Assembly (NCBI GenBank): GCA_900078405.1
Contig: FLTS01000001.1
Span: 2,256,626 to 2,320,625 of the forward strand
Direction of reading: 5' to 3'
Length of the DNA: 64,000 bases
DNA from: an uncultured Stenotrophomonas sp.
GTDB taxonomy: Bacteria; Pseudomonadota; Gammaproteobacteria; Xanthomonadales; Xanthomonadaceae
The notes under the pieces are model-generated. The model saw nothing but the letters and a program-made list of their open reading frames with translations. It searched no databases and was not told the origin of the DNA. Shown here piece by piece: positions 18,831 through 27,907 of this stretch. Position numbers and translations under genes: made by a program. The first letter of the stretch is position 1, and every line of letters starts with the position of its first letter.

Positions 18831-19098
18831 CGCGGCCGTCGATGCGGGCGATCTTCACCGGCGCCAGCGGCTGCGGCGGCAACTGCAGGTGGAAGCCGCG
18901 CTCGGCCAGGTTGGCACGCACCAGCGCGGCATCGGCCTGGGCCAGCCGCCGCTCCGGGGTCAGGGCGACCTCCAGCACGAAGCTGAACGGCGCCAGCGTG
19001 GCACCGAGCGTGGACGGGATCGCGTCGAAATCATCGCGCTTGGCAAGGTAGACGTAGGTGTCCTGCTTGCGTTGGCTTTTGTAAACGTAGGCTTGCAT
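18823..19098 (-). CDS. ycgL: YcgL domain protein
   Basis: The 91-aa protein begins [28 protein letters not shown] and continues [44 protein letters not shown], the characteristic YcgL (DUF709) domain over its whole length. Function of YcgL is not established. Its end overlaps the start of the ankyrin gene by 8 nt (18823-18830), so the two are probably translated from one message. Confidence 0.9.
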   Translation of the reverse strand: MQAYVYKSQRKQDTYVYLAKRDDFDAIPSTLGATLAPFSFVLEVALTPERRLAQADAALVRANLAERGFHLQLPPQPLAPVKIARIDGRDD

Positions 19099-19153
19099 GC
19101 CCGCGGGTCATACCCGACATGATTCCGGAGAGGCTTGGAATTGTGTCGGAAAT

Positions 19154-19184
19154 CAGGCACTGGCGAAAGCATCGCCAGTGCCTG
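19154..19184 (-). terminator. hairpin downstream of the aryl polyene operon tail
   Basis: CAGGCACTGGCGA and TCGCCAGTGCCTG form a perfect 13-bp stem around AAGCA. It lies about 55 nt past the stop codon of the last gene of the long minus-strand operon (19238). There is no strong U-tract, so intrinsic termination is likely but not proven. Confidence 0.6.
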
Positions 19185-19237
19185 AACCGGCAGTCAGCCA
19201 GGTGAATGAGTGCGATGCGACGCCCGTACCGGCAGCG

Positions 19238-19732
19238 TCAGTCGCCGAGATTCACGCCATCGGCCGGCGCACGCAGCCACTGCCCGATGTCCTGCCCCAC
19301 GACCTTGATCGTGCGCCCCAGCACCGAGCAGCTTCCCTTGAAGCCGGCGAACGCACCGCCCATCGAGTTGCGTCGTGCCTTGAACGAAGCCACTTTCTCG
19401 CCGTCCTGATAGAGCGTGCCGCGCACGCGGGTGGACTTGTGGTGCCCCATGAACGCATTGCCCATGCTCACCGCATCGACGATTTCCAGCTTCAGCACGC
19501 GGCCGTTGGAGGTATCCGGCTCGCCCTCGGTGAATTCGACCGGCTCCTGCGCGTACTCCCTGATGAAGTCCGCCAGTTGTTCGCCCAGCGCGCACTCCTG
19601 CTTCACGGCCTGGGAAATATCGTTGTCCTCGGCCAGAGGCACCGGACGCTGCAATTGCAACGGGCCGGCCAGCGCACTGCCGCTGATGAAAAGCAGCGCG
19701 AAAGCCATCAATTTCTTGTTGTGCATGTTCAT
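19238..19732 (-). CDS. secreted protein of unknown function at operon end
   Basis: The 164-aa product has a clear Sec signal peptide (MNMHNKKLMAFALLFISGSALAG, about 22 aa) and a mature domain of about 140 aa with two cysteines (ECALG and KGSCSV), which could form a disulfide. The pattern (KLEIVDAVSMGNAFMGHHKSTRVRG ... VASFKARRNSMGGAFAG) is reminiscent of DUF4410-type envelope proteins, but I cannot assign it. It follows the YbjQ-like gene by 77 nt and is the last gene before a hairpin. Its placement suggests an envelope role connected to the pigment, which is inference only. Confidence 0.7.
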   Translation of the reverse strand: MNMHNKKLMAFALLFISGSALAGPLQLQRPVPLAEDNDISQAVKQECALGEQLADFIREYAQEPVEFTEGEPDTSNGRVLKLEIVDAVSMGNAFMGHHKSTRVRGTLYQDGEKVASFKARRNSMGGAFAGFKGSCSVLGRTIKVVGQDIGQWLRAPADGVNLGD

Positions 19733-19767
19733 GTCGTGATGTGGACGGGTTTCATGTTTCTTTATGG

Positions 19768-19801
19768 ATCATGGCGCCCGCACGCGACAGGGCGCCATGA
19801 T
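19768..19801 (-). terminator. intra-operon hairpin
   Basis: ATCATGGCGCC and GGCGCCATGAT make a perfect 11-bp stem with a 12-nt loop. It lies 8 nt beyond the stop of the YbjQ-like gene and upstream of the last small gene, so it may end or attenuate the main transcript there. Confidence 0.55.
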
Positions 19802-19809
19802 GTATTGCT

Positions 19810-20253
19810 TCAGCGCACCTTGGCGTAGGTACCCTTCAGCGCCACGCCGGCCACGAAGGTACCGGCGTAGCACTCGTAGTTGCTGGCGCTGCGGAACTCG
19901 TTCTTTTTGTAGTAGCTGACGATATCGACCACGGCATTGGCGCCACGCGATTTGGCGCCGTCCTGCAAGGCACGCAGCGTGGACAGCGCGACCCAACGGC
20001 AAGCCTCCTCGTCGCTCTTGTTGGCGGCGTTGGTCTTGCGGTTGGCGACGTCCTCGCCCAAACGCTGCTGCACCGCCACCGACTGGCCGGCGAGGTAGAA
20101 GCGCACGCTGCCGTCGATGCCGGCATCACGCGCGGCCTGCGAGTTGACCAGTTCCTGCAACGACTGCTCGAGGCGTGTCTCGCGCGCACTGGCGGTGGAC
20201 GAAAACACCAGCAGCATGGTGGTGGCGGCGGTGATCAAGATGGTGCGAATCAT
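19810..20253 (-). CDS. secreted YbjQ-like small protein
   Basis: The 147-aa protein has a signal peptide (MIRTILITAATTMLLVFSSTASA) and a domain with CRWVALSTLRALQDGAKSRGANAVVDIVSYYKK near 86-118, which resembles the YbjQ/heavy-metal-binding-like fold core (ALGANAV pattern). Homologues are often labelled excinuclease ATPase subunit, which nothing in the sequence supports: there is no Walker motif. Strong ribosome site AAGGAGAAG precedes the ATG. It sits 35 nt after the last ketosynthase, so it is probably the distal part of the aryl polyene operon. Confidence 0.75.
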   Translation of the reverse strand: MIRTILITAATTMLLVFSSTASARETRLEQSLQELVNSQAARDAGIDGSVRFYLAGQSVAVQQRLGEDVANRKTNAANKSDEEACRWVALSTLRALQDGAKSRGANAVVDIVSYYKKNEFRSASNYECYAGTFVAGVALKGTYAKVR

Positions 20254-20288
20254 CGAACTTCTCCTTGTTGTGGTTCGGGTGCGGGGAA

Positions 20289-21530
20289 TCAGGGGTTCCA
20301 GCGGCGGAATACTAGCGAAGTATTGATGCCGCCAAAGGCGAAATTGTTGCTCATCACGTAGTCGGTGCGCAGTTCGCGGCCCTTGCCGGTGATGTAGTCC
20401 AGTTCGGCGCAGCGCGGGTCGCGTCCGTTCAGATTCAAGGTCGGGGCGAACCAGCCTTCACGCATCATCTCGATGCTCAACCATGCCTCGAACGCACCGC
20501 AGGCGCCGAGCATGTGGCCGACGTAGCTCTTCAGCGAACTGATCGGCATCGCATTGCCGAACACCTGCGCGGTGGCCTGCGTCTCGGCGATGTCGCCGTG
20601 GTCGGTGGCGGTGCCGTGGGCATTGACGTAGCCGATTCGCCCGGCGGACAACCCGGCGTCCTCCAGTGCCAGACGCATTGCCTGCGCCATCGTGTCGGCG
20701 CTGGGCTGGGTGACATGCTGGCCATCGCTGTTGGTGCCATAGCCGACCACTTCGGCAAGGATGTTCGCGCCGCGTGCCTGCGCATGCTGCAGCTCTTCCA
20801 GCACCAGCGTGCAGGCGCCCTCGCCCAGCACCAGGCCATCGCGGTTGGCGTCGAACGGGCTGGGCGTGGCCTGCGGCGTATCGTTGCGCACGCTGGTGGC
20901 GAACAGGGTGTCGAACACCGCGGCGGCGGTGGCATCCAGCTGTTCCGCGCCACCGGCAACCATCACCGTCTGTTTGCCCGAGCGGATCGCCTCGTAGCCG
21001 GCGCCGACGCCCTGGCTACCCGAGGTACAGGCGCTGGAGGTGGTATAGACACGCCCGCACAGGCCGAAGAACACGCCGATGTTCACCGGTGCGGTGTGGC
21101 TCATCATTTTCAGGTAGGTAGTCGCGTTGATGCCGTCGGTGTTCTGCTCGATCAGCATCCGCCCGAATTCGCCGATGGCCTCGTGGCTGCCCGCCGAGGA
21201 GCCGTAGGCCACGCCGGCCATGCCGCTGCGCAGCACCGGGTGGCCAACCAGGCCAGCCTGTTCCAGCGCCATTTCGGTGGCACGTACCGACATGATCGCC
21301 ACCCGGCCCATCGAGCGGGTGGTCTTGCGGTTGTAGTTCGGCGGCAGCTCGAAATCCCGTGCCGGAGCGGCCAGCTTGGTGTTGAGGCCGGCGTAGATGT
21401 CCCATTCGGGCATCACCCGCACCGCGTTGCGGCAGCTACGCAGGTGCGCAAGGATGCTCGGCCAGTCATGGCCAAGCGGGCTGATCGCGGCGGCCCCGGT
21501 GACCACCACGCGACGGTCCTGGTACGACAT
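20289..21530 (-). CDS. beta-ketoacyl-ACP synthase (aryl polyene, ApeR-like)
   Basis: The 413-aa thiolase-fold ketosynthase has the catalytic Cys in TTSSACTSGSQG (near 168), His in NAHGTATDHGD (near 304) and His in SYVGHMLGACGA (near 340), so it should be condensation-competent. It resembles FabF over its full length and the second ketosynthase (ApeR) of E. coli/Vibrio aryl polyene clusters. It extends the ACP-bound polyene with malonyl units in the cytosol. Its ATG overlaps the ketoreductase TGA by one base (TGATG), showing tight coupling. Assignment to the ApeR slot rests on order and similarity of pattern. Confidence 0.9.
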   Translation of the reverse strand: MSYQDRRVVVTGAAAISPLGHDWPSILAHLRSCRNAVRVMPEWDIYAGLNTKLAAPARDFELPPNYNRKTTRSMGRVAIMSVRATEMALEQAGLVGHPVLRSGMAGVAYGSSAGSHEAIGEFGRMLIEQNTDGINATTYLKMMSHTAPVNIGVFFGLCGRVYTTSSACTSGSQGVGAGYEAIRSGKQTVMVAGGAEQLDATAAAVFDTLFATSVRNDTPQATPSPFDANRDGLVLGEGACTLVLEELQHAQARGANILAEVVGYGTNSDGQHVTQPSADTMAQAMRLALEDAGLSAGRIGYVNAHGTATDHGDIAETQATAQVFGNAMPISSLKSYVGHMLGACGAFEAWLSIEMMREGWFAPTLNLNGRDPRCAELDYITGKGRELRTDYVMSNNFAFGGINTSLVFRRWNP

Positions 21531-22261
21531 CAGACCATGCCTCCGTTGACCGAGATCACCTGCCGGGTGATGTAGGCGGCCGGTTCGGAAAGCAGGAAGG
21601 CCACGGTCGCGGCCACTTCATCGGGCTGGCCGACGCGGCCGGCGGGAATCAGTTTGAGTGCGTGTTCCACCACTTCCTCGCTGAGCATTTCGGTTTCGAT
21701 CAGGCCCGGCGCGACACAGTTGACGGTGATCCGGCGACTGGCCAGTTCCAGCGCCAGCGCCTTGGTGGCGCCGATGATGCCGGCCTTGGCCGCGCTGTAA
21801 TTGACCTGTCCACGGTTGCCGACCATGCCCGATACCGACGACAGGGTGACGATGCGGCCGGGCTTGCGCCGCCGCACCATCGGCATGGTCAACGGCTGCA
21901 GCACGTTGTAGAAACCGTCCAGATTGGTGTGGATGACCTGGTCCCAGTCCTGCTCGCCCAGCGCCGGGAACGCACCATCGCGGGCGATGCCGGCATTGCA
22001 GACCACGCCGTAGTACGCGCCGTGTGCCGCCACATCCGCTTCCAGCGCGGTACGCGCGGCGGCGCGATCGGCCACGTCGAAGGCCAGCACGCGCGCTTCC
22101 CGGCCCAGCGCCCGGATTTCGGTGACCACCGCCTGTGCTTCTTCAACGCGGCTGCGGCAATGCACCACCACATCGAAACCCTCGCGCGCGATGCGCAACG
22201 CGATGGCACGGCCGATGCCCCGGCTGGCGCCGGTCACCAGTACAGTCGAATCCCCTGTCAT
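21530..22261 (-). CDS. 3-oxoacyl-ACP reductase (FabG-like, ApeQ-like)
   Basis: The 243-aa short-chain dehydrogenase has the NADPH motif VTGASRGIGRAI (about 10-21), CNAGI (near 89), the catalytic Ser in TLSSVSG (near 139) and YSAAKAG (Tyr near 155, Lys near 159), and the FabG-like end YITRQVISVNGGMV. It reduces the beta-keto group in each polyene extension round. It overlaps the dehydratase by 4 nt upstream and the following ketosynthase by 1 nt. Confidence 0.93.
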   Translation of the reverse strand: MTGDSTVLVTGASRGIGRAIALRIAREGFDVVVHCRSRVEEAQAVVTEIRALGREARVLAFDVADRAAARTALEADVAAHGAYYGVVCNAGIARDGAFPALGEQDWDQVIHTNLDGFYNVLQPLTMPMVRRRKPGRIVTLSSVSGMVGNRGQVNYSAAKAGIIGATKALALELASRRITVNCVAPGLIETEMLSEEVVEHALKLIPAGRVGQPDEVAATVAFLLSEPAAYITRQVISVNGGMV

Positions 22262-22719
22262 ACCTGCCCACTCTCCAGATAGGCCAACGCGTCACCCGGT
22301 TCGAATACCGACACGTTGGCAACCGCCACTACATCCTCGCCTTCCATGATCCGGCAGGCGAACATTCCCAGCCCATTTTCACCCAACAGCTCGCAGCGCG
22401 CCTCCACCCGTAGCCGTGCACCACTGCGAAAGTACGGCCGCTCGGCCACATAGCGGCGCGTGCCCAGCAGGAAGCCGAGCGATGGCGCCTGCCCGGCCTG
22501 CCGCGCGCGGCAGCCGGCCCAGGCCGCGATGGCCTGGGCCATGTATTCCACGCCCACCCATGCCGGCACGCCATCGGCCTCGCTGAACAGACCATCGGCG
22601 GGCACCACGACTTCCACCGCCACGCTGTCCTCATCCCAATCCAGCAGGCGGTCGATCAGCCGCATCGGTGCGCGATGCGGCACCACTGCGTCGATGTCGT
22701 AGTGATGCATGTCCTTCAT
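22258..22719 (-). CDS. hotdog-fold beta-hydroxyacyl-ACP dehydratase (ApeP-like)
   Basis: The 153-aa protein begins MKDMHHYDIDAVVPHRAPMRLIDRLLDWD and has the hot-dog helix VGVEYMAQAIAAWAG (about 57-71), typical of the ApeP/FabA-like dehydratases of aryl polyene clusters. The first ATG (22719) overlaps the ketosynthase stop by 4 nt; ATG 22710 is an alternative. It would create the conjugated double bonds. The operon has a second dehydratase domain fused to the ligase, as expected because aryl polyene systems use an ApeI/ApeP pair. Confidence 0.88.
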   Translation of the reverse strand: MKDMHHYDIDAVVPHRAPMRLIDRLLDWDEDSVAVEVVVPADGLFSEADGVPAWVGVEYMAQAIAAWAGCRARQAGQAPSLGFLLGTRRYVAERPYFRSGARLRVEARCELLGENGLGMFACRIMEGEDVVAVANVSVFEPGDALAYLESGQV

Positions 22720-23906
22720 TCCCGTGCCAACGCCAGCGACGCGTTGCTGCCGCCGAACGCGAAAGAATTGCTCAACACCCGCCGCAACGGGCGCGGCGCT
22801 TGTGCACCCGGCCACACCAGTGCCAACGCCGCCAATTCGGGGTCAGGCTGCCCATCCCACCAATGCGGTGGCAGGCGCTGTCGCGGGTTGTCGTTCAACG
22901 CCAGCCAGCACAGCGCCGCCTCGATCGCGCCGGACGCGCCCAGTGTGTGCCCGGTGAGCGGCTTGGTCGAACTGGCCGGCACCTGCGCACCCAGCACCGC
23001 AGCCACCGCTCGGCTTTCCATCGCATCGTTGTGACCGGTCGCGGTGCCGTGCAGGTTGACGTAATCCACCTGCTCCGGCTGCCAGCCGGCGCGCTGCAAG
23101 GCCTGTTGCATGGCGTCGATGGCGCCGCGGCCCTGCGGGTCCGGTGCGGACATGTGGTGGGCGTCGGAGGTTTCGCCCCAGCCCGCCAGCCGTACCGGAC
23201 CGGGTTCTCGGGTGACAAGGAACAACGCCGCACCCTCGCCGATGTTGATGCCGTTGCGGTTGCGCGAGAACGGGTTGCAGCGCATCGCCGACACCGATTC
23301 CAGCGCGCTGAAGCCGCCGATAGTGAAGGCGCACAAGGAATCCGCGCCACCGACGATGACCGCATCGGCGACACCCGCGTGCAGCAGCCGCGCCGCCGAG
23401 GCCAGCGCCTTGGCGCTGGACGAGCAGGCGGTGGAAATCGTCGAAGCCGGGCCACGCGCGCCGGAAGCCAGCGCCACGAACCGCGATGGCGCACCGATCT
23501 CCTGCTGCGCGTAGTGGAAGCCTGGCGGCCAGTCGCCGGCGGCACGCAGCCGTGGCATCGCCGTCTCGGTTTCGCCGATGCCCGAGGTGCTGGTGCCCAC
23601 CACCACGGCGACGCGCTCCGCGCCGAAGCGGGCGATTGCAGCGGCGGCGGCTTCACGGATCTGCGCAAATGCCGTCAACAGCAATGCGTTGTTGCGGCTG
23701 CGCAGCGGTGGTGGGTAAGCGGAAAGATCCGCCAGATCATCCTGCACCGCGCCCAACGCCAGTTCGCGGCCCGGCGTATACGCCGCGCTCATCGCCACGC
23801 CGCGCGGCGCATCGGCGGCGAACAGGGACTCGGCCACCGCCTCCGGCCCGCAACCCAGCGCGCAGACGATGCCGAGCTGGTTGAGATGGACCGGCGCGTC
23901 GTTCAC
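22716..23906 (-). CDS. beta-ketoacyl-ACP synthase (aryl polyene, ApeO-like)
   Basis: The 396-aa ketosynthase uses a GTG start (GTGA overlap with the lipoprotein stop). The catalytic Cys is in ISTACSSSAKA (near 160), the two His residues in NLHGTATGHND (near 288) and KPLTGHTLGASGA (near 322), and NSFAFGGSNASL closes the fold. In known aryl polyene systems ApeO partners with the chain-length factor ApeC; that partner is encoded at the far 5' end of this operon. All active-site residues are present. Confidence 0.92.
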   Translation of the reverse strand: MNDAPVHLNQLGIVCALGCGPEAVAESLFAADAPRGVAMSAAYTPGRELALGAVQDDLADLSAYPPPLRSRNNALLLTAFAQIREAAAAAIARFGAERVAVVVGTSTSGIGETETAMPRLRAAGDWPPGFHYAQQEIGAPSRFVALASGARGPASTISTACSSSAKALASAARLLHAGVADAVIVGGADSLCAFTIGGFSALESVSAMRCNPFSRNRNGINIGEGAALFLVTREPGPVRLAGWGETSDAHHMSAPDPQGRGAIDAMQQALQRAGWQPEQVDYVNLHGTATGHNDAMESRAVAAVLGAQVPASSTKPLTGHTLGASGAIEAALCWLALNDNPRQRLPPHWWDGQPDPELAALALVWPGAQAPRPLRRVLSNSFAFGGSNASLALARE

Positions 23907-24475
23907 GGCGATGCCTCGCTGGCGATCGATTCGATTTCCAGCTGGTAGCCATCGACACGGTTGTCCAGGCGCATGCGCCCGTCCGCCATTTCGCTTGCCG
24001 AAAGCCAGACGTGGCCGTCACGCAGCAGTTCGCGTACACCGCCGGTTTCGCGCAGCGTCCATTGCGGCGGCAACACGTCGTGAATGGCCTGCGCCGGCCA
24101 CAGCACGAATTGCAGGTCGTCGAGCACGCGCTCGGCCCGCACCTGCGGTGGCAGCCACGGCGCGCGTTGCTGCTTCAGTTCCCTGCCGTCCCAGAACAGG
24201 CGCACGCCGACCTGGCCCATCGCCTGCACCAGCAGCCGCACCTCATCGGTGTCGGCTTCCAGCAGCGCATCCATGTCACGCTCGTGCTTGCCGAAGGTGA
24301 AGTGCAGCCGCTGCTGCGCGGACACCGCATGGCCGAGGGCAGACGGCGCAAGCTGCAAGGGCGGCAGTTCGATTGCCGACCGCGCCGGCGCGTGCGCACA
24401 TGCAGCCAGCACGAGCAGCAGCGCCGAGGCGGCGAACACACCGCAACGACGGATCGCAGTGCCAACCTCAATCAC
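23903..24475 (-). CDS. DUF3261-type lipoprotein (ApeN-like)
   Basis: The 190-aa product starts with GTG in an 8-nt overlap with the methyltransferase stop. A lipoprotein signal ends in LLVLAAC (Cys near 26). The mature part (LQLAPSALGHAVSAQQRLHFTFGKHERDMDALLEAD ... VGVRLFWDGRELKQQR) matches the DUF3261 lipoproteins that always accompany aryl polyene exporters. It is thought to act with the LolA-like protein and MMPL pump in moving the lipid-linked pigment to the outer membrane; that role is family inference. Confidence 0.88.
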   Translation of the reverse strand: MIEVGTAIRRCGVFAASALLLVLAACAHAPARSAIELPPLQLAPSALGHAVSAQQRLHFTFGKHERDMDALLEADTDEVRLLVQAMGQVGVRLFWDGRELKQQRAPWLPPQVRAERVLDDLQFVLWPAQAIHDVLPPQWTLRETGGVRELLRDGHVWLSASEMADGRMRLDNRVDGYQLEIESIASEASP

Positions 24476-25541
24476 GCTTGACCACCTTGGTCAGGGTATG
24501 GCCCAGCCCGATGCCGTCGATATCCTCGGCCACTTCCAGCCCTGCATCGGCGATGCATTGGCGCAGCACCGAGGAGTGGTACATCTGGCTGTTGCCGTTG
24601 GCGATGCAGGTGAAATACAGCGAGGTCTGCTGCAGGCAGAACGCCGCGTTCTCGAAGCGCTGCCGGTCCCAGTAGGTTTCCATGATGTAGAGCCGGGTCT
24701 GCGCGGTCATCGCCTTGGCGGCCTTGCGCAGGATCGCGGTGATCTCCGCTTCGGAAAAGCAGTCGAGGAACTGGCTCATCCAGATCACGTCGTGGCCCTG
24801 CGGCAGCTCGGTGTCGGCACGCAGCACGTCGATGGGGTATTCGGCCACGCGCGAAGACAGGCCGCGCTGGGCGATGTTGACCCGCGCCTGCGCCAGCTGG
24901 CCGGGCAGGTCACACATCGTCACCCGTACTTCGGGCGCGTATTCGGCGCAGGCCACCGCCCATTTGCCGGTATTGGCACCGACGTCGAGAATGCGGGCCG
25001 TCGGTTCACCGAAGATGATCGGCAGCACCGAGCGGAAGGAGTTGTCGGAATAGAAGTGGTCGAAACCGAACCAGCTTTTCTTCGCCTGCTCCGGCAGCGT
25101 CGCCAAGGCTTCATAGACCGTGGCGAAACCCGGCGCGATTTCCTTCAGGCCGGCCGGCGTGCCGGTTTCCAGACTCTCCTGCAGGTGCAACAGGCCCTTG
25201 AAATTGATGTCCTGGGTGAAGTCCATGTTCACCCGTGTCATCGCATCGTTCTGCACGTGCCAGCCCAGCTTGGTCAAGGCGAACCGGTCTTCGCGCAGGA
25301 TCAACATGCCGATACCCAGCCCGGCTTCGGCCAGCACGCGCACGGCGTACAGCGAATGCCCGGTACGCGTGCGGATGTCTTCCAGCGCCATGCCCTCGTC
25401 GCCGGCCGACTCCACCGCCGCAAGGACACCCATGTCACGCATCGCCTTGGCGGCCTGGAACATGAACGGCGCGAAGGCGATGCGCTGGGCTTCCTGCTTG
25501 GCTTCGATGGCGCTGAGCTTGTCTCGGTCGAAATGGTTCAC
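24468..25541 (-). CDS. SAM-dependent O-methyltransferase-like protein of the pigment operon
   Basis: The 357-aa product begins at GTG 25541 (GTGA overlap with the MMPL stop). A helical, winged-helix-like N-terminal region (about 1-110, with GHSLYAVRVLAEAGLGIGML) precedes a Rossmann methyltransferase domain with motif I ARILDVGANTGKWAVACAE (about 190-208), acidic VTMCDLPGQ (near 216) and DVIWMSQFLDCFSE (near 255). This is the plant/bacterial O-methyltransferase plan. Xanthomonadins can carry a methoxy group on the aryl ring, so methylation of the aryl head is the likely reaction; ring position is not readable. Confidence 0.88.
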   Translation of the reverse strand: MNHFDRDKLSAIEAKQEAQRIAFAPFMFQAAKAMRDMGVLAAVESAGDEGMALEDIRTRTGHSLYAVRVLAEAGLGIGMLILREDRFALTKLGWHVQNDAMTRVNMDFTQDINFKGLLHLQESLETGTPAGLKEIAPGFATVYEALATLPEQAKKSWFGFDHFYSDNSFRSVLPIIFGEPTARILDVGANTGKWAVACAEYAPEVRVTMCDLPGQLAQARVNIAQRGLSSRVAEYPIDVLRADTELPQGHDVIWMSQFLDCFSEAEITAILRKAAKAMTAQTRLYIMETYWDRQRFENAAFCLQQTSLYFTCIANGNSQMYHSSVLRQCIADAGLEVAEDIDGIGLGHTLTKVVKRD

Positions 25542-27907
25542 GTGTCGTCGTTTCCTTGGTGACGGATCGGGGTATGCGCAAGTGGGCGGAACAGCGGCGA
25601 AACCAGCCAGACCAGGCCGATGCCGAACAACAGGGTGAGGCCGAAGGCTCGCAGCGCCGGCGTCGCCGACAAGCCGAGCAGGCCGAACGACAGCCACGTG
25701 CTGGCCGCACCGACGCAGACCGCCAGCCACGCACTGGCATCGCCGCGGTGCTCGATCAGGAAGATGCCGTAGTCGATGCCCATGCCCAGCAGCAGCAGCA
25801 GCGCCAGCACGTTGAACAGTTGCAGTGGTTGGCCGAACAGGCCGAGCAGGCCGAGCGTCAGCGCGCCGGAGATCAGGGTCGGGGCGAGCACCCGCCATGC
25901 CTGCCGGCGATAGCGCAGCCACAGCACGCCGAATACCAGCACGATGCCGACCAGCAGCAAACCGCTCATCAGCTTGCGGTAGTGGCCGAGCAGGTGCGAG
26001 AAATCGGCGGTACGGTCCACCCAGCGCACACCATCCAGGCCTTCGGCGGTGCTGCGCAAGCTGGCCAATGCGTCGGCGCGCGACAGGTCATCGACCATCA
26101 CCACGCTGACCAGTTGTGTACCCACCGTACCCACCCACAGGTGGCGGAACGGCTGTGAAGCCGGCGAAGCGAGGAACGCCTCGGCGCTCAACGGTGCGGC
26201 AGCAAAATCCGAGCGCGGCAATGGTTCGCCCACCACCCCGGATACGGCCGCCAGCACGCCCGGCTCGATCCCGGCGGTCAGCGCGGCATCGGCCTGCTGG
26301 CGTGCCGGCGAAGGCAGCCAGTCACTGATCGCGCGATAGCCACCGATGCGATCGTCATCGGCCAATGCGCGCAGCCGCGCGGTCAGCGCTTCCTCGCGTT
26401 GCAGCAGTTGCGCGGCATCGCTGCCCTGCACCAGGTAGAACTGCGCCGGGCTGGGCATGCCCAGCAACTGGCTCAGGCGGATTTGCTGCGCCATCAACGC
26501 CGGTGGCGAGGATTGCAGGCTGCGCAGGTCGTCATCGCCGTGCAAACGCGTGATGCCGATGGCCGCCAATGCCAACGCCATGCCGATGAACACGCCGACC
26601 TGACGCCGCCCGTGCAGGCGTGGCCAGCGCTCCAGCGTGTTGCCCAGCCACCGCGAGAAACGGGTCTGGCGGATGTCGCCGCCATCCAGCCACGGGAACC
26701 AGAAGATCACGGTGAGGAAGGCCGCCGCCAGACCGACCACCGAGAACAGCGCCATCTGCCGCAGGCCGGGGAATGGCGCCAGACCCAGTGCCAGATACGC
26801 CAGCGCGCTGGTGACCAGTGCCAGCCACAGGCCCGGCAGCAGGTGGCGCAGCAGCTTCCAGCGCTGGTTGGCCGGTTCGGCCTGACGCGAGGCGAACCAG
26901 TGGATGCCGTAGTCCTCGGCGACGCCCACCAGCGATGCACCGAACACCAGTGTCAGCACGTGTACCTTGCCAAACACCAGCACGGTGACCGCCAGCGCCA
27001 CGCCGCAGCCGATCAGCAGCGACGCGGCGACCAGCAGGATCGGCCGCAGCGAACGGAACGCCAGCCACACCAGCAGCAGTACCGCCGCCAGCGAACCCCA
27101 GCCGATGGTGTTGATCTCGCGGTTGGCCTGTACCGCCGCCGCCTCGGCATGCAGCGGCACGCCGGCATGCAGGATTTCCAGATCCGGCGCAACGGCTCTG
27201 GCCGCGTCACCGGCGCGTTCGAGCAGGCCGTCGAGATGCCGCTCGCCATCGAGCTTGAACGCCGAATCGCGGGTATCGAATTGCAGCACCGCCCAGTGTT
27301 TGCCGTCGGCTTCAAGCAGGCCATCGTCACCCAGGCGCAACCCGGAACCCCGTGCGCGCTGCTGCCACCACTGCGGCCACAGCGACAGTGGATCGCGCCG
27401 CCAATCGGTCAGGCGCGGCGCGCCCATCGGGCCGTACAGCGCGGCCAATGCCTGTTCGGCCAGTGCCTGCGGTTCGGCGTGTCGCAGTTGCGCGCGCTGT
27501 TCGGCGGTGAGCAGGCGGTCGCGATACGGCGCGTAGAAATCGCGCGCCTGCTCGAACCAGCCCTCGATGGAACCGGACGGACGCAGCAGGCCGCCTTCGG
27601 CGTCGCGCGCCATCACCCCGGCGAATGCGGTCTGCGCACGCCTGGCGGCGTCACCGTCGGTGCTGCCGAGCAGTATCGCCACCTGCCGCGCGCTGCCATC
27701 GGCGATGCGACGGGTGACATCGGACAACAGGCGGTCATGCGCGTCCTGCGGCAGCAGCGCAAGGATGTCGGTGTCGATCCGCGACTGTTCGCTCCACAAG
27801 CGCCATTGCTGCGCGCCCAGCGCCAGCAACAACAACAGCCAGAGCAGGCCCAGCCAGCGCCACCAGCGGCGCAGGCGATCCGGTGCGACGTGGGTTTCTT
27901 CACTCAA
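25538..27907 (-). CDS. MMPL/RND-family exporter (ApeM-like)
   Basis: This 789-aa (from TTG 27907) inner-membrane protein has two halves, each with a TM helix, a large periplasmic loop and five to six TM helices: residues around 25-45, 275-460 and 655-775 are hydrophobic. It belongs to the MMPL transporters found in every aryl polyene cluster, likely exporting the lipid-linked polyene across the inner membrane. TTG 27907 is chosen because it gives the 8-nt overlap (TTGAGTGA) seen at five other junctions; ATG 27928 or 27946 are alternatives. Stop overlaps the methyltransferase by 4 nt. Confidence 0.88.
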   Translation of the reverse strand: MSEETHVAPDRLRRWWRWLGLLWLLLLLALGAQQWRLWSEQSRIDTDILALLPQDAHDRLLSDVTRRIADGSARQVAILLGSTDGDAARRAQTAFAGVMARDAEGGLLRPSGSIEGWFEQARDFYAPYRDRLLTAEQRAQLRHAEPQALAEQALAALYGPMGAPRLTDWRRDPLSLWPQWWQQRARGSGLRLGDDGLLEADGKHWAVLQFDTRDSAFKLDGERHLDGLLERAGDAARAVAPDLEILHAGVPLHAEAAAVQANREINTIGWGSLAAVLLLVWLAFRSLRPILLVAASLLIGCGVALAVTVLVFGKVHVLTLVFGASLVGVAEDYGIHWFASRQAEPANQRWKLLRHLLPGLWLALVTSALAYLALGLAPFPGLRQMALFSVVGLAAAFLTVIFWFPWLDGGDIRQTRFSRWLGNTLERWPRLHGRRQVGVFIGMALALAAIGITRLHGDDDLRSLQSSPPALMAQQIRLSQLLGMPSPAQFYLVQGSDAAQLLQREEALTARLRALADDDRIGGYRAISDWLPSPARQQADAALTAGIEPGVLAAVSGVVGEPLPRSDFAAAPLSAEAFLASPASQPFRHLWVGTVGTQLVSVVMVDDLSRADALASLRSTAEGLDGVRWVDRTADFSHLLGHYRKLMSGLLLVGIVLVFGVLWLRYRRQAWRVLAPTLISGALTLGLLGLFGQPLQLFNVLALLLLLGMGIDYGIFLIEHRGDASAWLAVCVGAASTWLSFGLLGLSATPALRAFGLTLLFGIGLVWLVSPLFRPLAHTPIRHQGNDDT

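Noticed and set aside
19810..20253. Excinuclease ABC subunit label for the small secreted protein
   Set aside because: No ATP-binding or DNA-binding motif; signal peptide and YbjQ-like core contradict it.
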